Translations under genes and position numbers: made by a program | Part shown: positions 27,907-35,712 of the stretch, piece by piece | Position numbering within the stretch: the first letter of the stretch is position 1 | Layout of the letters: the number at the start of each line of letters is the position of its first letter | Origin: Ornithinimicrobium sp. F0845 | Lineage (GTDB): Bacteria > Actinomycetota > Actinomycetes > Actinomycetales > Dermatophilaceae | Length of the DNA stretch: 64,000 nt | Direction: 5' to 3' | Assembly: GCF_023015765.1 (NCBI RefSeq) | Contig: NZ_JALKAL010000013.1 | Span: forward strand, 49,846-113,845 | The notes under the pieces: generated by a model | The model's input: the letters and a program-made list of their open reading frames with translations, nothing else | Database searches by the model: none | What the model was told of the DNA's origin: nothing

Positions 27907-28569
27907 ATGCAGCGTCGCCCTCTCGCAGTCCTGTCCCTCGCCGTGCTGACCGCCGCCGCGCTCGCCGGGTGCACCTCCGGCGACTCGGATGAGCAGACCA
28001 CGACGGCCGGGCCGACCACCGAGGGGGCTGCCCCCGAGCACGAGGGCTGGTTCTGCCGTCTCATCGAGGACGACGCCGTGAACGCCGCGACCGGCGGGCG
28101 GGCGGACGTGGCCCGCGAGGTCGAGGCGCTCTCCACCGAGGACGAGTTCCAGTGCGACGTCCTGGTCCCGACAGAGGACGGCGGGAGCGAGGTCGCGATG
28201 AGCCTGTCGATGCACCGGAACATCCCCGGCCTGGCCGACGAGCTGCTGGGCGAGGTGATGGGGATCGAGGGTGCGGTGGCGGGCCCCGAGCACCTGGGCG
28301 TCTCCTACATCGCCGACACCCTGGCCGTGTCCGTGGTGCCGTGCAACCCCCGGGGCGTCGAGCAGGATGACGCGGAGATCCCCTACGTGTTCGTCATGCG
28401 CGCACAGCTGGACACCGAGGGCAACGCGACGGACATGCTGGACGACTCCCTCACCCGCCTGGTGCGCGAGACGGACCAGAACTACGGCTGCAGCCCCAGC
28501 AAGATCCACCCGAAGGACCCCGGCGCCACCGCCCCGGCTGACGACGCGGGGGTCACGACCGCCCCCTGA
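27907..28569 (+). CDS. Lipoprotein of unknown function
   Basis: 220-residue predicted lipoprotein. The signal peptide MQRRPLAVLSLAVLTAAALAGC ends in lipobox LAGC. A Thr/Ala-rich spacer and a roughly 150-residue globular domain with three cysteines (WFCRLI, FQCDVLV, VVPCNPRG, plus NYGCSPS) follow. It is reminiscent of actinobacterial DUF3558-like surface lipoproteins, but this is not certain. AGGAG 7 nt before the ATG decides the start. It diverges from clpC and converges on ku, with a hairpin between. Confidence 0.8.
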   Translation: MQRRPLAVLSLAVLTAAALAGCTSGDSDEQTTTAGPTTEGAAPEHEGWFCRLIEDDAVNAATGGRADVAREVEALSTEDEFQCDVLVPTEDGGSEVAMSLSMHRNIPGLADELLGEVMGIEGAVAGPEHLGVSYIADTLAVSVVPCNPRGVEQDDAEIPYVFVMRAQLDTEGNATDMLDDSLTRLVRETDQNYGCSPSKIHPKDPGATAPADDAGVTTAP

Positions 28570-28570
28570 C

Positions 28571-28623
28571 GATCACCGCGGGACGATGACCGCGGGACGA
28601 TGACCGCGGGCGGCGCCGCCCGC
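28571..28623. terminator. Triple 14-bp repeat and bidirectional terminator hairpin
   Basis: Three tandem GATGACCGCGGGAC-like units (28571-28612) end in a perfect 18-bp palindrome, GCGGGCGGCGCCGCCCGC (28606-28623), between the convergent lipoprotein and ku genes. Confidence 0.6.
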
Positions 28624-28624
28624 G

Positions 28625-29605
28625 TCAGCCGGCCTTCTTGGCCGTGGCCTTCTTCGTGGTGGACTTCTTCGCCGTCGACTTCTCTCCCGACGACGCCTTC
28701 TTGGCGGTGGACTTCTTCGCCGTCGACTTCTTCGAGGGGGACTTCTTCGCCGAGGACTTCCTGCCGGTCCCGCCCTCCTTGGCGGAGTCCGTGGACGAGT
28801 CCTCGCCACCCCCGGACTCGCCGCGGGCGGACTTGGCCCGGTCCACGCTGCGCTGCAGCGCGGCCAGGAGGTCGACGACCTCGCCCGACTCCTCCTCCTC
28901 GGCCTCCGGGGCCTCGGTGACCTCGCCACCCTCGATCTTGGACTTCACCAGCGCCTCGACCGCGATCTGGTAGTCGTCCTCGTGCTCCTCCAGCTCGAAG
29001 TCGCCGGCCATCGAGTCGACGAGCATCCGGGCCATCGCCACCTCGGAGTCCTTGGGCTCGGTGACCTCGTCGAGGTTGTTGAGCTGCCCGGCGTCCCGGA
29101 CCTCGTCCGGCCACAGCAAGGTCTGCAGCACGATCGCCTCGTCGATCACCCGCAGCACCGCCATGGTCATCCGCGTCCGCACCGACACCGTCACCACGGC
29201 GACCCGCTCGCTCTCGCGCAGCGCCTCCCGGAGCAGGCCGTAGGCCTTGGCGCCCATCGCGTCCGGCTCGATGTAGTAGGCCTTGTCATAGAGGATCGGG
29301 TCGATCTGCTCGATGGGCACGAACCGCTCGACCGAGATCTCCTTGCTCGACCGGTTCGGCAGGGACGCAAAGTCCTCGTCGGTGAGGATGACCGACTTGC
29401 CGTCCTCGGTCTCGTAGGCCTTGGCGATCTCCTTGTACGGCACCTCCTCGCCATCGGCCTGCGCCACCCGCTTGTAGCGGATGCGGCTCCCGTCGGACCG
29501 CCTCACCTGATGAAAACTGAGGTCGTGGTTCTCGGTCGCGGAGTAGAGCCGGACGGGCACATTGACCAGCCCGAACGACACGGCACCCTTCCAGATTGCT
29601 CTCAC
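28625..29605 (-). CDS. ku: Ku protein of bacterial non-homologous end joining
   Basis: Homodimeric DNA-end-binding ring protein. The 326-residue protein starts MRAIWKGAVSFGLVNVPVRLYSAT, the bacterial Ku signature, and continues with FHQVRRSDGSRIRYKRVA and YYIEPD. The C-terminal 45 residues are a Lys/Ala/Ser/Thr tail of KKSTAKK-like repeats, as in mycobacterial and other extended Ku proteins, giving non-specific DNA binding and threading. It diverges from the ligase gene with only 17 bp between starts. CATCCT lies 6 nt before the GTG, so a leaderless mRNA is likely. Confidence 0.96.
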   Translation of the reverse strand: MRAIWKGAVSFGLVNVPVRLYSATENHDLSFHQVRRSDGSRIRYKRVAQADGEEVPYKEIAKAYETEDGKSVILTDEDFASLPNRSSKEISVERFVPIEQIDPILYDKAYYIEPDAMGAKAYGLLREALRESERVAVVTVSVRTRMTMAVLRVIDEAIVLQTLLWPDEVRDAGQLNNLDEVTEPKDSEVAMARMLVDSMAGDFELEEHEDDYQIAVEALVKSKIEGGEVTEAPEAEEEESGEVVDLLAALQRSVDRAKSARGESGGGEDSSTDSAKEGGTGRKSSAKKSPSKKSTAKKSTAKKASSGEKSTAKKSTTKKATAKKAG

Positions 29606-29610
29606 TGTTA

Positions 29611-29617
29611 CAGGATG
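29611..29617. promoter_or_regulatory. Overlapping divergent -10 elements of ku and the ligase gene
   Basis: CAGGAT (29611-29616, plus) and CATCCT (29617-29612, minus) overlap by five bases. Each lies exactly 6 nt before its start codon (29623 and 29605), so both mRNAs could be leaderless from one bidirectional promoter. Confidence 0.45.
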
Positions 29618-29622
29618 GACCC

Positions 29623-30618
29623 ATGAGACCCATGCTCGCCACCCAGGGACCCGCGTCCAGGGGCAGTTCCGGCGTGCCGCGGGGTGCCGAGTGGGCCCAT
29701 GAGATCAAGTGGGACGGGATCCGGCTGATCGCCCGCGTCCGGGCCGGCGAGCTGCGCCTGACCACCCGCAGCGAGCGCGACGTGACCGTGGCCTTCCCCG
29801 AGCTCGCGGGGCTGACGGACCTGGGCCACGACCTGGTGCTGGACGGCGAGGCGGTGACCTTCGTCGACGGCGTGCCCTCGTTCAGCCAGCTCGTGGAGCG
29901 TGTGCACACCACCTCCGCGGCGAAGGCGCGGCTGCTCGCCTCGAGCCGCCCCACGACATACCTCGCCTTCGACCTGCTGGGGCTGGACGGGCTGGACCTG
30001 ACCTCGCTCCCCTGGTCGGCCCGGAGGGCGGCGCTGGAGGAGATCCTCCCCGACCGGGCCCGCTGGCAGGTGTCCCCGCAGTATGCCGACGGGCAGGACC
30101 TCTTCCGCGCGACGGCGGAGCAGGGGCTGGAGGGGGTGGTCAGCAAGCGCGTCACCAGCACCTACCAGCAGGGGGTGCGGAGCCCCGACTGGCTGAAGTT
30201 CCCGCACCGGGCCACGGAGAGCGTCGTGATCGGCGGTTGGCGCCCGGAGACGGGCCGCGCCCGGCTCGGCTCCGTCCTCGTCGGGGCGCCGGTGGCGAAC
30301 GGCCTGACCTTCCGGGGCCGGGTCGGGAGCGGACTGGCCGGCCGGGCGGGGGCACGGCTCGCCGAGCTGATCGCCGAGCTCCCCGTCGGCCCGTGCCCGT
30401 TCGTGGAGGAGGTGCCGCGCCTGGACCGGGAGGGCGCGACCTGGGTCGAGCCGAGCCTCGTGGTGGACGTCGCCTCGCTCGGCACCACACCCGGTGGCCG
30501 ACTGCGGCAACCCGCCTACAAGGGCTGGCGCAGTGACCTGACGCCCGAGGACCTGACCGCTGGCGGGACGACACCTGTCGGGGAGGCCCCCGCGTCGGCC
30601 GACGGGACGGAGGCGTGA
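29623..30618 (+). CDS. ATP-dependent DNA ligase (LigD ligase-domain / LigC type)
   Basis: 331-residue stand-alone ATP-dependent ligase for end joining. The nucleotidyl-transfer lysine is Lys29 in EIKWDGIRLIARV (motif I). LVLDGEAVTF, YLAFDLLGLDG, EGVVSKR and the RSPDWLKFPHR segment (motif V) follow, then an OB-fold domain with GSVLVG and RQPAYKGWR. The ATG at 29623 is immediately downstream of the shared divergent promoter. It overlaps the polymerase-domain gene by TGATG. The order ligase-polymerase suggests a split LigD. Confidence 0.93.
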   Translation: MRPMLATQGPASRGSSGVPRGAEWAHEIKWDGIRLIARVRAGELRLTTRSERDVTVAFPELAGLTDLGHDLVLDGEAVTFVDGVPSFSQLVERVHTTSAAKARLLASSRPTTYLAFDLLGLDGLDLTSLPWSARRAALEEILPDRARWQVSPQYADGQDLFRATAEQGLEGVVSKRVTSTYQQGVRSPDWLKFPHRATESVVIGGWRPETGRARLGSVLVGAPVANGLTFRGRVGSGLAGRAGARLAELIAELPVGPCPFVEEVPRLDREGATWVEPSLVVDVASLGTTPGGRLRQPAYKGWRSDLTPEDLTAGGTTPVGEAPASADGTEA

Positions 30619-31478
30619 TGGCGAGCGGCGAGGTCCAGCACGTCCAGGTGGCCGGTCGCACGGTCCGCGTCAGCAGCCTCGACAAGGTGATCTATCCGTC
30701 GACGGGCACCACCAAGGGCGAGGTCCTGTCCTACTACGTGCAGATCGCCGACCGGATCCTCCCCCGGCTGGCGGGCCGCCCGGTCACGCGGATCCGCTGG
30801 CCTCATGGGGTCGCCGGAGAAAGCTTCTTCGAGAAGAACCTGCCCAGCGGTGCACCCGACTGGCTGCCGCGGGTGACCATCAGCGGCCACGGCTCCCGCT
30901 CGGGCGGCGCGAGCGTGACCTACCCGCTCGTGGATGACCTGGCGGCGCTGGTCTATCTGGTCAACCTCGGCTCCCTTGAGCTGCACGTGCCCCAGTGGCG
31001 GGTGGACGACGAGGGCGTCCCGCACCCGCCGGACCGGCTCGTGATCGACCTGGACCCGGGTCCGGGCGCCGGGCTGGCCGAGTGTGCGCGCGTGGCGTTG
31101 CTGGTGGGTGAGCGGCTCTCCGCCGTCGGGTTGACCCCTGAGCCGGTCACCAGCGGCAGCAAGGGGATGCAGCTGTATGCCGAGCTCGACGGCGACCGCT
31201 CGTCCGACGAGGTCAGCATGGTCACCAAGGCACTCGCCCAGCAGCTCACCGAGCAGCACCCGGACCTGGTGCTGTGGCAGATGACCAAGGCCAAGAGACA
31301 CGGCAAGGTCTTCCTCGACTGGTCCCAGAACAACGCCGCCAAGACGACGATCTGCCCCTACTCGCTCCGCGGCCGAGAGCGTCCCCACGTCGCCGCACCC
31401 CGCACCTGGGACGAGGTGGAGGACGCCGCCGCTGGTCGCGGCGAGCTCACCCAGCGCCCCTTCCACGAGCTGCTCTGA
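30618..31478 (+). CDS. LigD-type DNA primase/polymerase domain protein
   Basis: 286-residue archaeo-eukaryotic-primase-like polymerase that fills gaps and adds ribonucleotides at Ku-bound ends. Visible motifs are ESFFEKNLPSGAPDWL, catalytic DLDPGPGAG (residues near 142), SGSKGMQLYA and KAKRHGKVFLDWSQNN. No ligase or phosphoesterase domain is fused. The ATG at 30618 overlaps the ligase stop and has GGAGG 4 nt upstream; a GTG one codon earlier is possible. With Ku and the ligase it forms a three-gene end-joining set. Confidence 0.94.
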   Translation: MASGEVQHVQVAGRTVRVSSLDKVIYPSTGTTKGEVLSYYVQIADRILPRLAGRPVTRIRWPHGVAGESFFEKNLPSGAPDWLPRVTISGHGSRSGGASVTYPLVDDLAALVYLVNLGSLELHVPQWRVDDEGVPHPPDRLVIDLDPGPGAGLAECARVALLVGERLSAVGLTPEPVTSGSKGMQLYAELDGDRSSDEVSMVTKALAQQLTEQHPDLVLWQMTKAKRHGKVFLDWSQNNAAKTTICPYSLRGRERPHVAAPRTWDEVEDAAAGRGELTQRPFHELL

Positions 31479-31553
31479 CGTCGCTCGCAGCTCCCAAGCC
31501 GGCGGCGGTTCGTCCACCGACTGTGTGCGCAGCCCACGCGCTCAGCCACGCTC

Positions 31554-31622
31554 ATCTTCGAGCGCCCAAGTCATCTTCGGGCTGGTTGCAACCGGCGTGA
31601 GGATACGTCGGGGCTCGAAGAC
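31554..31622. repeat. Palindromic intergenic element, copy B
   Basis: A 69-bp element with ends TCTTCGAGC (31555-31563) and GCTCGAAGA (31613-31621). It shares internal CATCTTCG, GGTTGCA and GAGGAT blocks with copies at 9795 and 52337. It lies in the 300-bp gap between the LigD-polymerase and lsr2 genes; apart from a terminator nothing else is seen there. Confidence 0.75.
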
Positions 31623-31726
31623 GGAAGTGACAGGGGCAACACGGGCGGTGCCGGGGGCAGGCAGGCGGTCACGGGTACGGCGACGGGCGGTGGCTGCGAC
31701 AAGCGCGCAGGCGACAGAAACAGCGC

Positions 31727-31761
31727 AGGGCCGGCGCGGACGTCGTGTCCGCGCCGGCCCT
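31727..31761 (-). terminator. Terminator of lsr2
   Basis: Perfect 15-bp stem, AGGGCCGGCGCGGAC with GTCCGCGCCGGCCCT, 5-nt loop, starting 18 bp after the lsr2 stop. The minus-strand tail contains a TGTTTCTG stretch. Confidence 0.8.
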
Positions 31762-31778
31762 GTCAGCCGTGGCAGTGC

Positions 31779-32114
31779 TCAGTGAGCCGCTGCGTAGGCC
31801 TCCTGGAGGTCCTTGGAGACCCGCCCGCGGTCACTCACCTTGTAGCCGTTGTCGCGGCCCCACTCGCGGATCCGGGCCAGCTCGTCGCGGGAGGCCGCAG
31901 CCGAACCGCCGCGCCCGGAACGACGCGTCTGCCGACGCCCCCCGGAACGTCGGGCAACGCCGATCCACTGCGCGAACTCCTCACGCAGCTTGGCGGCATT
32001 GGCATCGGACAGGTCGACCTCGTAGGTCACACCGTCAAGAGCGAACTCAACTGTTTCGGTCGCTTCCCCGCCACTGAGGTCATCCACCAGAATCACCTGT
32101 ACACGCTGTGCCAT
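31779..32114 (-). CDS. lsr2: Nucleoid-associated xenogeneic silencer Lsr2
   Basis: 111-residue H-NS-like silencer that binds the minor groove of AT-rich DNA. The N-terminal dimerisation domain (AQRVQVILVDDLSGGEATETV, then VTYEVDLSDANAAKLREEF) and the C-terminal DNA-binding domain with the AT-hook-like RGR core (KVSDRGRVSKDLQEAY) are both complete, joined by an Arg/Gly-rich linker. The ATG at 32114 has AAAGGAGA 4 nt upstream. The upstream region (about 32150-32260) is unusually AT-rich for this window and would suit autoregulation. Confidence 0.96.
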   Translation of the reverse strand: MAQRVQVILVDDLSGGEATETVEFALDGVTYEVDLSDANAAKLREEFAQWIGVARRSGGRRQTRRSGRGGSAAASRDELARIREWGRDNGYKVSDRGRVSKDLQEAYAAAH

Positions 32115-32162
32115 GTGTTCTCCTTTGTCATTGGGCCAAGGCCGCCCGCGGCGGCACGCAAT

Positions 32163-32191
32163 AACGTACAGCCTATTGCGCCACATAACAA
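32163..32191 (-). promoter_or_regulatory. Promoter of lsr2
   Basis: On the minus strand, -35 TTGTTA (32186-32191), 17-nt spacer, -10 TACGTT (32163-32168). The predicted leader is about 42 nt. Confidence 0.6.
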
Positions 32192-32267
32192 AGCGAAACT
32201 CGATTTTCACAATCCTTCTGAATGACGGATATCGCGAGTTCCTGAAAGCAGTCTGAGTCCGCCCCCT

Positions 32268-32456
32268 TCACTCGGGCGACGTGGAGTCCTGCGTCCCGCC
32301 CATCGCCTCGCGCTCAGCCTGCCAGCGCCGCTCCGCGGCCCGCTCTCGTCGATCCGCCTCAACAATGCGCTTCATGAGGAAGAAGAAGAGCAGCAACAAC
32401 CCCACAGAGGGGATCAGCGCGGCCATGATCGGCCAGATGGTGTCCCACAGGGCCAC
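32268..32456 (-). CDS. Small single-pass membrane protein
   Basis: 62-residue hypothetical protein with one strong transmembrane helix (IMAALIPSVGLLLLFFFLMK, residues about 10-29) and a charged, probably helical C-terminal tail (EADRRERAAERRWQAEREA). No family is recognised. The GTG start is 1 nt after the lysS stop, and the lysS 3' end supplies GGAGG 6 nt upstream, so it is translationally coupled to lysS. The coupling and codon usage support it as a real gene; its role is unknown. Confidence 0.75.
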   Translation of the reverse strand: MALWDTIWPIMAALIPSVGLLLLFFFLMKRIVEADRRERAAERRWQAEREAMGGTQDSTSPE

Positions 32457-32457
32457 G

Positions 32458-33969
32458 TCACACCTCCGGCTTCACGAAGGGAAAGAGGATGGTCTCGCGG
32501 ATCCCGACACCCATCAGGAGCATCAGGACGCGATCGATCCCGAGGCCCAGGCCCCCCATCGGTGGGGCCGCGTGCTCCAGCGCACGCAGGAAGTCCTCGT
32601 CGAGCTGCATGGCCTCCGGGTCCCCCTGTGCCGCAAGCAAAGACTGGGCGGTGAGCCGCTCGCGCTGGATGACCGGGTCGATGAGCTCGGTGAAGGCGGT
32701 GCCGCGTTCCGTGCCGGCGATGATCAGGTCCCACGCCTCGATCAGCCCCGGGCTGTCGCGGTGCGGTCGGGCCAGCGGCTGGGCCACCGCCGGGAAGTCA
32801 CAGACAAAGGTGGGCTGCACGATCGTCGGCTCCACAAGCTCACCAAAGAGCTCAAGGGCAATCTTGGGCCCGTCCCAGCCCTCGTCGATCGACACCTCGC
32901 GTTCCGCGGCGATCCGCACCAACTCATTAGTTTCGGTTTCAACATTAATGTCGGTGCCCAATGTCGAGGAAAGGGCGTCATAGAAGGCCAGCCACTGCCA
33001 CTCGCCGTCGAGATTCACCACGCCCTGTGGCGTCTCGATCTGCCGTGAACCAAGGGCATCGGCGGCTGCCACGATCATCCGCCTGGTGAGGTCGGCCATG
33101 GACCACTGGTCGCCATAAGCCTGATATGCCTCGAGCATCGTGAACTCGGGACTGTGCGTGGAGTCGATGCCCTCGTTGCGGAAGACCCGGCCAATCTCAT
33201 AGACCCGATCAATACCGCCGACGACAGCCCTCTTCAGGTGCAGTTCCAGGGCAATGCGCAACGTCATGGGCAGGTCAAAGGCATTCAGCCGCGTGTGGAA
33301 GGGACGCGCCGTCGCTCCACCGTGCACCGACTGGAGCACCGGGGTCTCGATCTCGATATAGCCATCACCCTCGAGGACCTGACGGATCGCCCGGGTCGCG
33401 GCGGCCCGCGAGACCACCATCGCCCGGGCCTCGTCCCGGACGATGAGGTCGACGTAGCGGCGGCGCACCCGCTCCTCCTCGGAGAGGTCCTTGTGCAGCA
33501 CCGGCAGCGGCCGCAGCGCCTTGCTGGCCATCTGCCAGGACGTCGCCATCACCGACAGCTCCCCGCGGCGGCTGGAGATGACCCGGCCGTGGACGAAGAC
33601 GTGGTCGCCGAGATCGACCAGCGACTTCCAGGACGTCAGCGACTCCTCCCCGACCTCGGCCAGGCTGATCATCACCTGCAGGCGGGTGCCGTCACCGGCC
33701 TGCAGACTGGCGAAACAGAGCTTGCCGGTGTTGCGCACGAAGACCACCCGGCCGGAGACGCCCACCTCGTCGGCGGTCTCCTCGCCGGTCTCCAGGTGCC
33801 CCCACTGCTCGCGGACCTGACCGATGGTGTGGGTCACCGGGACGCCCGGCGGGTAGGGGTCCTTGCCCTCCGCCAGCAACTGTGCCCGCTTGGCGGTGCG
33901 CACCCTGACCTGCTCGGGGACGTCAGCGGCCAGGTCGGCCTCGGGCACGGGGGCAGGGGTCTGGGTCAC
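32458..33969 (-). CDS. lysS: Lysyl-tRNA synthetase (class II)
   Basis: Charges tRNA-Lys. The 503-residue protein has an N-terminal OB-fold anticodon-binding domain (VSGRVVFVRNTGKLCFASLQAG) and class II catalytic motifs: motif 1 near GDGYIEIETPVLQ, motif 2 EIGRVFRNEGIDSTHSPEFTMLEAY and motif 3 GLGLGIDRVLMLL. It is complete. TACGCT lies 6 nt before the GTG start with no Shine-Dalgarno site, suggesting leaderless expression. A small membrane protein gene is coupled downstream. Confidence 0.97.
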   Translation of the reverse strand: MTQTPAPVPEADLAADVPEQVRVRTAKRAQLLAEGKDPYPPGVPVTHTIGQVREQWGHLETGEETADEVGVSGRVVFVRNTGKLCFASLQAGDGTRLQVMISLAEVGEESLTSWKSLVDLGDHVFVHGRVISSRRGELSVMATSWQMASKALRPLPVLHKDLSEEERVRRRYVDLIVRDEARAMVVSRAAATRAIRQVLEGDGYIEIETPVLQSVHGGATARPFHTRLNAFDLPMTLRIALELHLKRAVVGGIDRVYEIGRVFRNEGIDSTHSPEFTMLEAYQAYGDQWSMADLTRRMIVAAADALGSRQIETPQGVVNLDGEWQWLAFYDALSSTLGTDINVETETNELVRIAAEREVSIDEGWDGPKIALELFGELVEPTIVQPTFVCDFPAVAQPLARPHRDSPGLIEAWDLIIAGTERGTAFTELIDPVIQRERLTAQSLLAAQGDPEAMQLDEDFLRALEHAAPPMGGLGLGIDRVLMLLMGVGIRETILFPFVKPEV

Positions 33970-33975
33970 CGCTCC

Positions 33976-33981
33976 AGCGTA
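33976..33981 (-). promoter_or_regulatory. -10 element of lysS (leaderless type)
   Basis: TACGCT on the minus strand, 6 nt before the GTG at 33969. Confidence 0.45.
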
Positions 33982-34079
33982 CCCAGCGCGCCCGCCGGGA
34001 CAGAGTCAGCAGCGTCCGACCCTCAGCCGCTCCCGCACGAGCGCACCACGGCTCCACCGCCCGAGGTGACGCACCTCAC

Positions 34080-34133
34080 CATGGCAAAGCTCACCAGAGC
34101 GACACATCAGCATGGCAACGCTCACCAGAGCGA
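34080..34133. repeat. 23-bp direct repeat spanning the ogt stop codon
   Basis: CATGGCAA(A/C)GCTCACCAGAGC-GA occurs at 34080-34102 and 34111-34133, period 31 bp, with one mismatch. The second copy contains the last codons and stop of ogt. Confidence 0.8.
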
Positions 34134-34697
34134 GAGGCCGCCCACCCGCTCCTCCAGGGCCAGCAGGGTCCGCTTGCGCTCGATGCCGCCGCCGTAGCCG
34201 GTGAGCTGCCCCGTCGAGCCGACGACCCGGTGGCACGGGACGACGATCGAGATCGGGTTGCGCCCGTTGGCCAGGCCGACCGCACGGGACGCGCCCGGGC
34301 TCCCCAAGCGGGCAGCCAGCTCGCCGTAGCTGCTCGTGGTGCCGTAGGGGATGGTCAGCAGCAGCGCCCACACCTGACGCTGGAAGTCGGTGCCCCGGGG
34401 TGCCAGCGGCAGGTCGAACTCGGTGCGCCCGCCCGTGAAGTATGCCGACAGCTGGGTGGCCGCGGACCGCAGCACCTCGGGTGCGTCACCCAGGACCACC
34501 CGGTCGCCCCAGCCCGTCCGGTCGGTGTGCCGGTGGACAGCCATGTAGACCCCGGTGAGGGCCGAGCCGTCACTCACCAGCGTGAGCTCCTCGATCGGGC
34601 TGTCGACCACGATGTGGTGGGTGTTGGGGCCGACCGGGGTCCGCCAGTGCACGTCGGGAGCCTGTGTCTCCATGGCACCGGGAGGCTGTGTCTCCAT
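34122..34697 (-). CDS. ogt: Methylated-DNA-[protein]-cysteine S-methyltransferase
   Basis: 191-residue suicide repair protein removing alkyl groups from O6-guanine. The HTH/active-site domain is intact: FQRQVWALLLTIPYGTTSSYGE, RAVGLANGRNPISI and the acceptor cysteine in VVPCHRVVGS. The N-terminus contains an imperfect 8-residue duplication (METQPPGA, METQAPDV), so two ATG codons compete. I favour 34697 because CACGAT lies 6 nt upstream (leaderless type); 34673 would remove one repeat. It diverges from the MidA-type methyltransferase with 48 bp between starts. Confidence 0.94.
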   Translation of the reverse strand: METQPPGAMETQAPDVHWRTPVGPNTHHIVVDSPIEELTLVSDGSALTGVYMAVHRHTDRTGWGDRVVLGDAPEVLRSAATQLSAYFTGGRTEFDLPLAPRGTDFQRQVWALLLTIPYGTTSSYGELAARLGSPGASRAVGLANGRNPISIVVPCHRVVGSTGQLTGYGGGIERKRTLLALEERVGGLSLW

Positions 34698-34703
34698 GAC
34701 CCC

Positions 34704-34709
34704 ATCGTG
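34704..34709 (-). promoter_or_regulatory. -10 element of ogt (leaderless type)
   Basis: CACGAT on the minus strand, 6 nt before the ATG at 34697. Confidence 0.4.
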
Positions 34710-34732
34710 CACCAGGGCTCTGACAGTGACGG

Positions 34733-34738
34733 CAGACT
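34733..34738 (+). promoter_or_regulatory. -10 element of the MidA-type gene (leaderless type)
   Basis: CAGACT, 7 nt before the GTG at 34746; the spacer GGCTCCC has no Shine-Dalgarno sequence. Confidence 0.4.
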
Positions 34739-34745
34739 GGCTCCC

Positions 34746-35702
34746 GTGACCTGGCGGCGATGGGACGTGATGTGGCAGGAGGCGCTCTATGGCCCCCGCG
34801 GCTTCTACCGCCGTGCGGCGCCCGCCGACCACTTCGCCACCTCGGCGCAGGGCCTCGGAACCGCGGGTGACCTGTTGGCAGAGGCGCTCGCCCGGCTCGC
34901 CGAGCGCCACGGGATCCGGCGCGTGGTCGAGGTCGCGGCCGGTCGGGGTGAGCTGCTCTCCGGCGTGGCACGGCACGCTCCAGACCTCGAGCTGCTCGGG
35001 GTCGAGGTGGTGGATCGGCCGGACGGGCTCCCTGCCCACCTCGACTGGCTCGTCTCCCCCGGCGGCGGGCGGCTCCCCGACGAGCTCACCGGCCTGACCG
35101 ACACCCTGCTCGTGGCCCACGAGTGGCTGGACGTCGTACCCTGCCCCGTCGTCGCCCGGTCCGCCGCGGACCACCCGTGGCACCACGTGGAGGTGGACCG
35201 CACGGGCGCGGAGCGGACCGGCCCACCGGCGATCGGCGCCGACCTCGACTGGCTGGCGACGCACGTCCCCGACCACGTGGGGAGGGCCGAGGTCGGCCTC
35301 CCCCGGGACACGGCATACTCGGATCTGGTCTCCCGGGTCGACCGGGGGCTGGTCCTGGCCGTCGACTACGGCCACACCAGGGACACCAGGCCGCCGGGCG
35401 GCACGCTGACCGGCTACCGCGACGGCACCCAGGTGCCCCCGGTGCCGGACGGCTCGTGCGACCTGACCGCCCACGTCGCCATGGACTCCCTGGGCGCCGA
35501 CCAGCTCCGCACCCAACGGGAGGCCCTGCACGAGCTCCTCGGCCCGGCCACGATCCCGCCGCACGATCTCGCGCGGACCCGGCCCACGGCATACCTGCAC
35601 GGCCTGGCGCGGGCCAACGCCCTGGCGACGCTGACCGCGGCCACCGGCCTGGGCGGCTTCTGGTGGGCCACGTCGCGCCGCGGGAGGGAGCACCTCGGCT
35701 AG
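34746..35702 (+). CDS. SAM-dependent methyltransferase of the MidA/NDUFAF7 (DUF185) family
   Basis: 318-residue class I methyltransferase. The family hallmark [10 protein letters not shown] is near residue 17, the SAM-binding segment is [18 protein letters not shown], and [16 protein letters not shown] and [12 protein letters not shown] correspond to the family's conserved central blocks. In mitochondria NDUFAF7 symmetrically dimethylates one arginine of NDUFS2, the NuoD homologue. Here a nuoD gene begins 10 bp after this stop on the same strand, so the same partnership is a natural inference. The GTG at 34746 was chosen because it lies 7 nt after CAGACT and starts the conserved region; the frame is open upstream across ogt. 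Confidence 0.85.
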   Translation: MTWRRWDVMWQEALYGPRGFYRRAAPADHFATSAQGLGTAGDLLAEALARLAERHGIRRVVEVAAGRGELLSGVARHAPDLELLGVEVVDRPDGLPAHLDWLVSPGGGRLPDELTGLTDTLLVAHEWLDVVPCPVVARSAADHPWHHVEVDRTGAERTGPPAIGADLDWLATHVPDHVGRAEVGLPRDTAYSDLVSRVDRGLVLAVDYGHTRDTRPPGGTLTGYRDGTQVPPVPDGSCDLTAHVAMDSLGADQLRTQREALHELLGPATIPPHDLARTRPTAYLHGLARANALATLTAATGLGGFWWATSRRGREHLG

Positions 35703-35705
35703 CGT
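35700..35705 (+). promoter_or_regulatory. -10-like element before nuoD (leaderless type)
   Basis: TAGCGT overlaps the end of the methyltransferase gene, 7 nt before the GTG at 35713, so nuoD may also be transcribed separately. Confidence 0.4.
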
Positions 35706-35712
35706 GGGTGGG

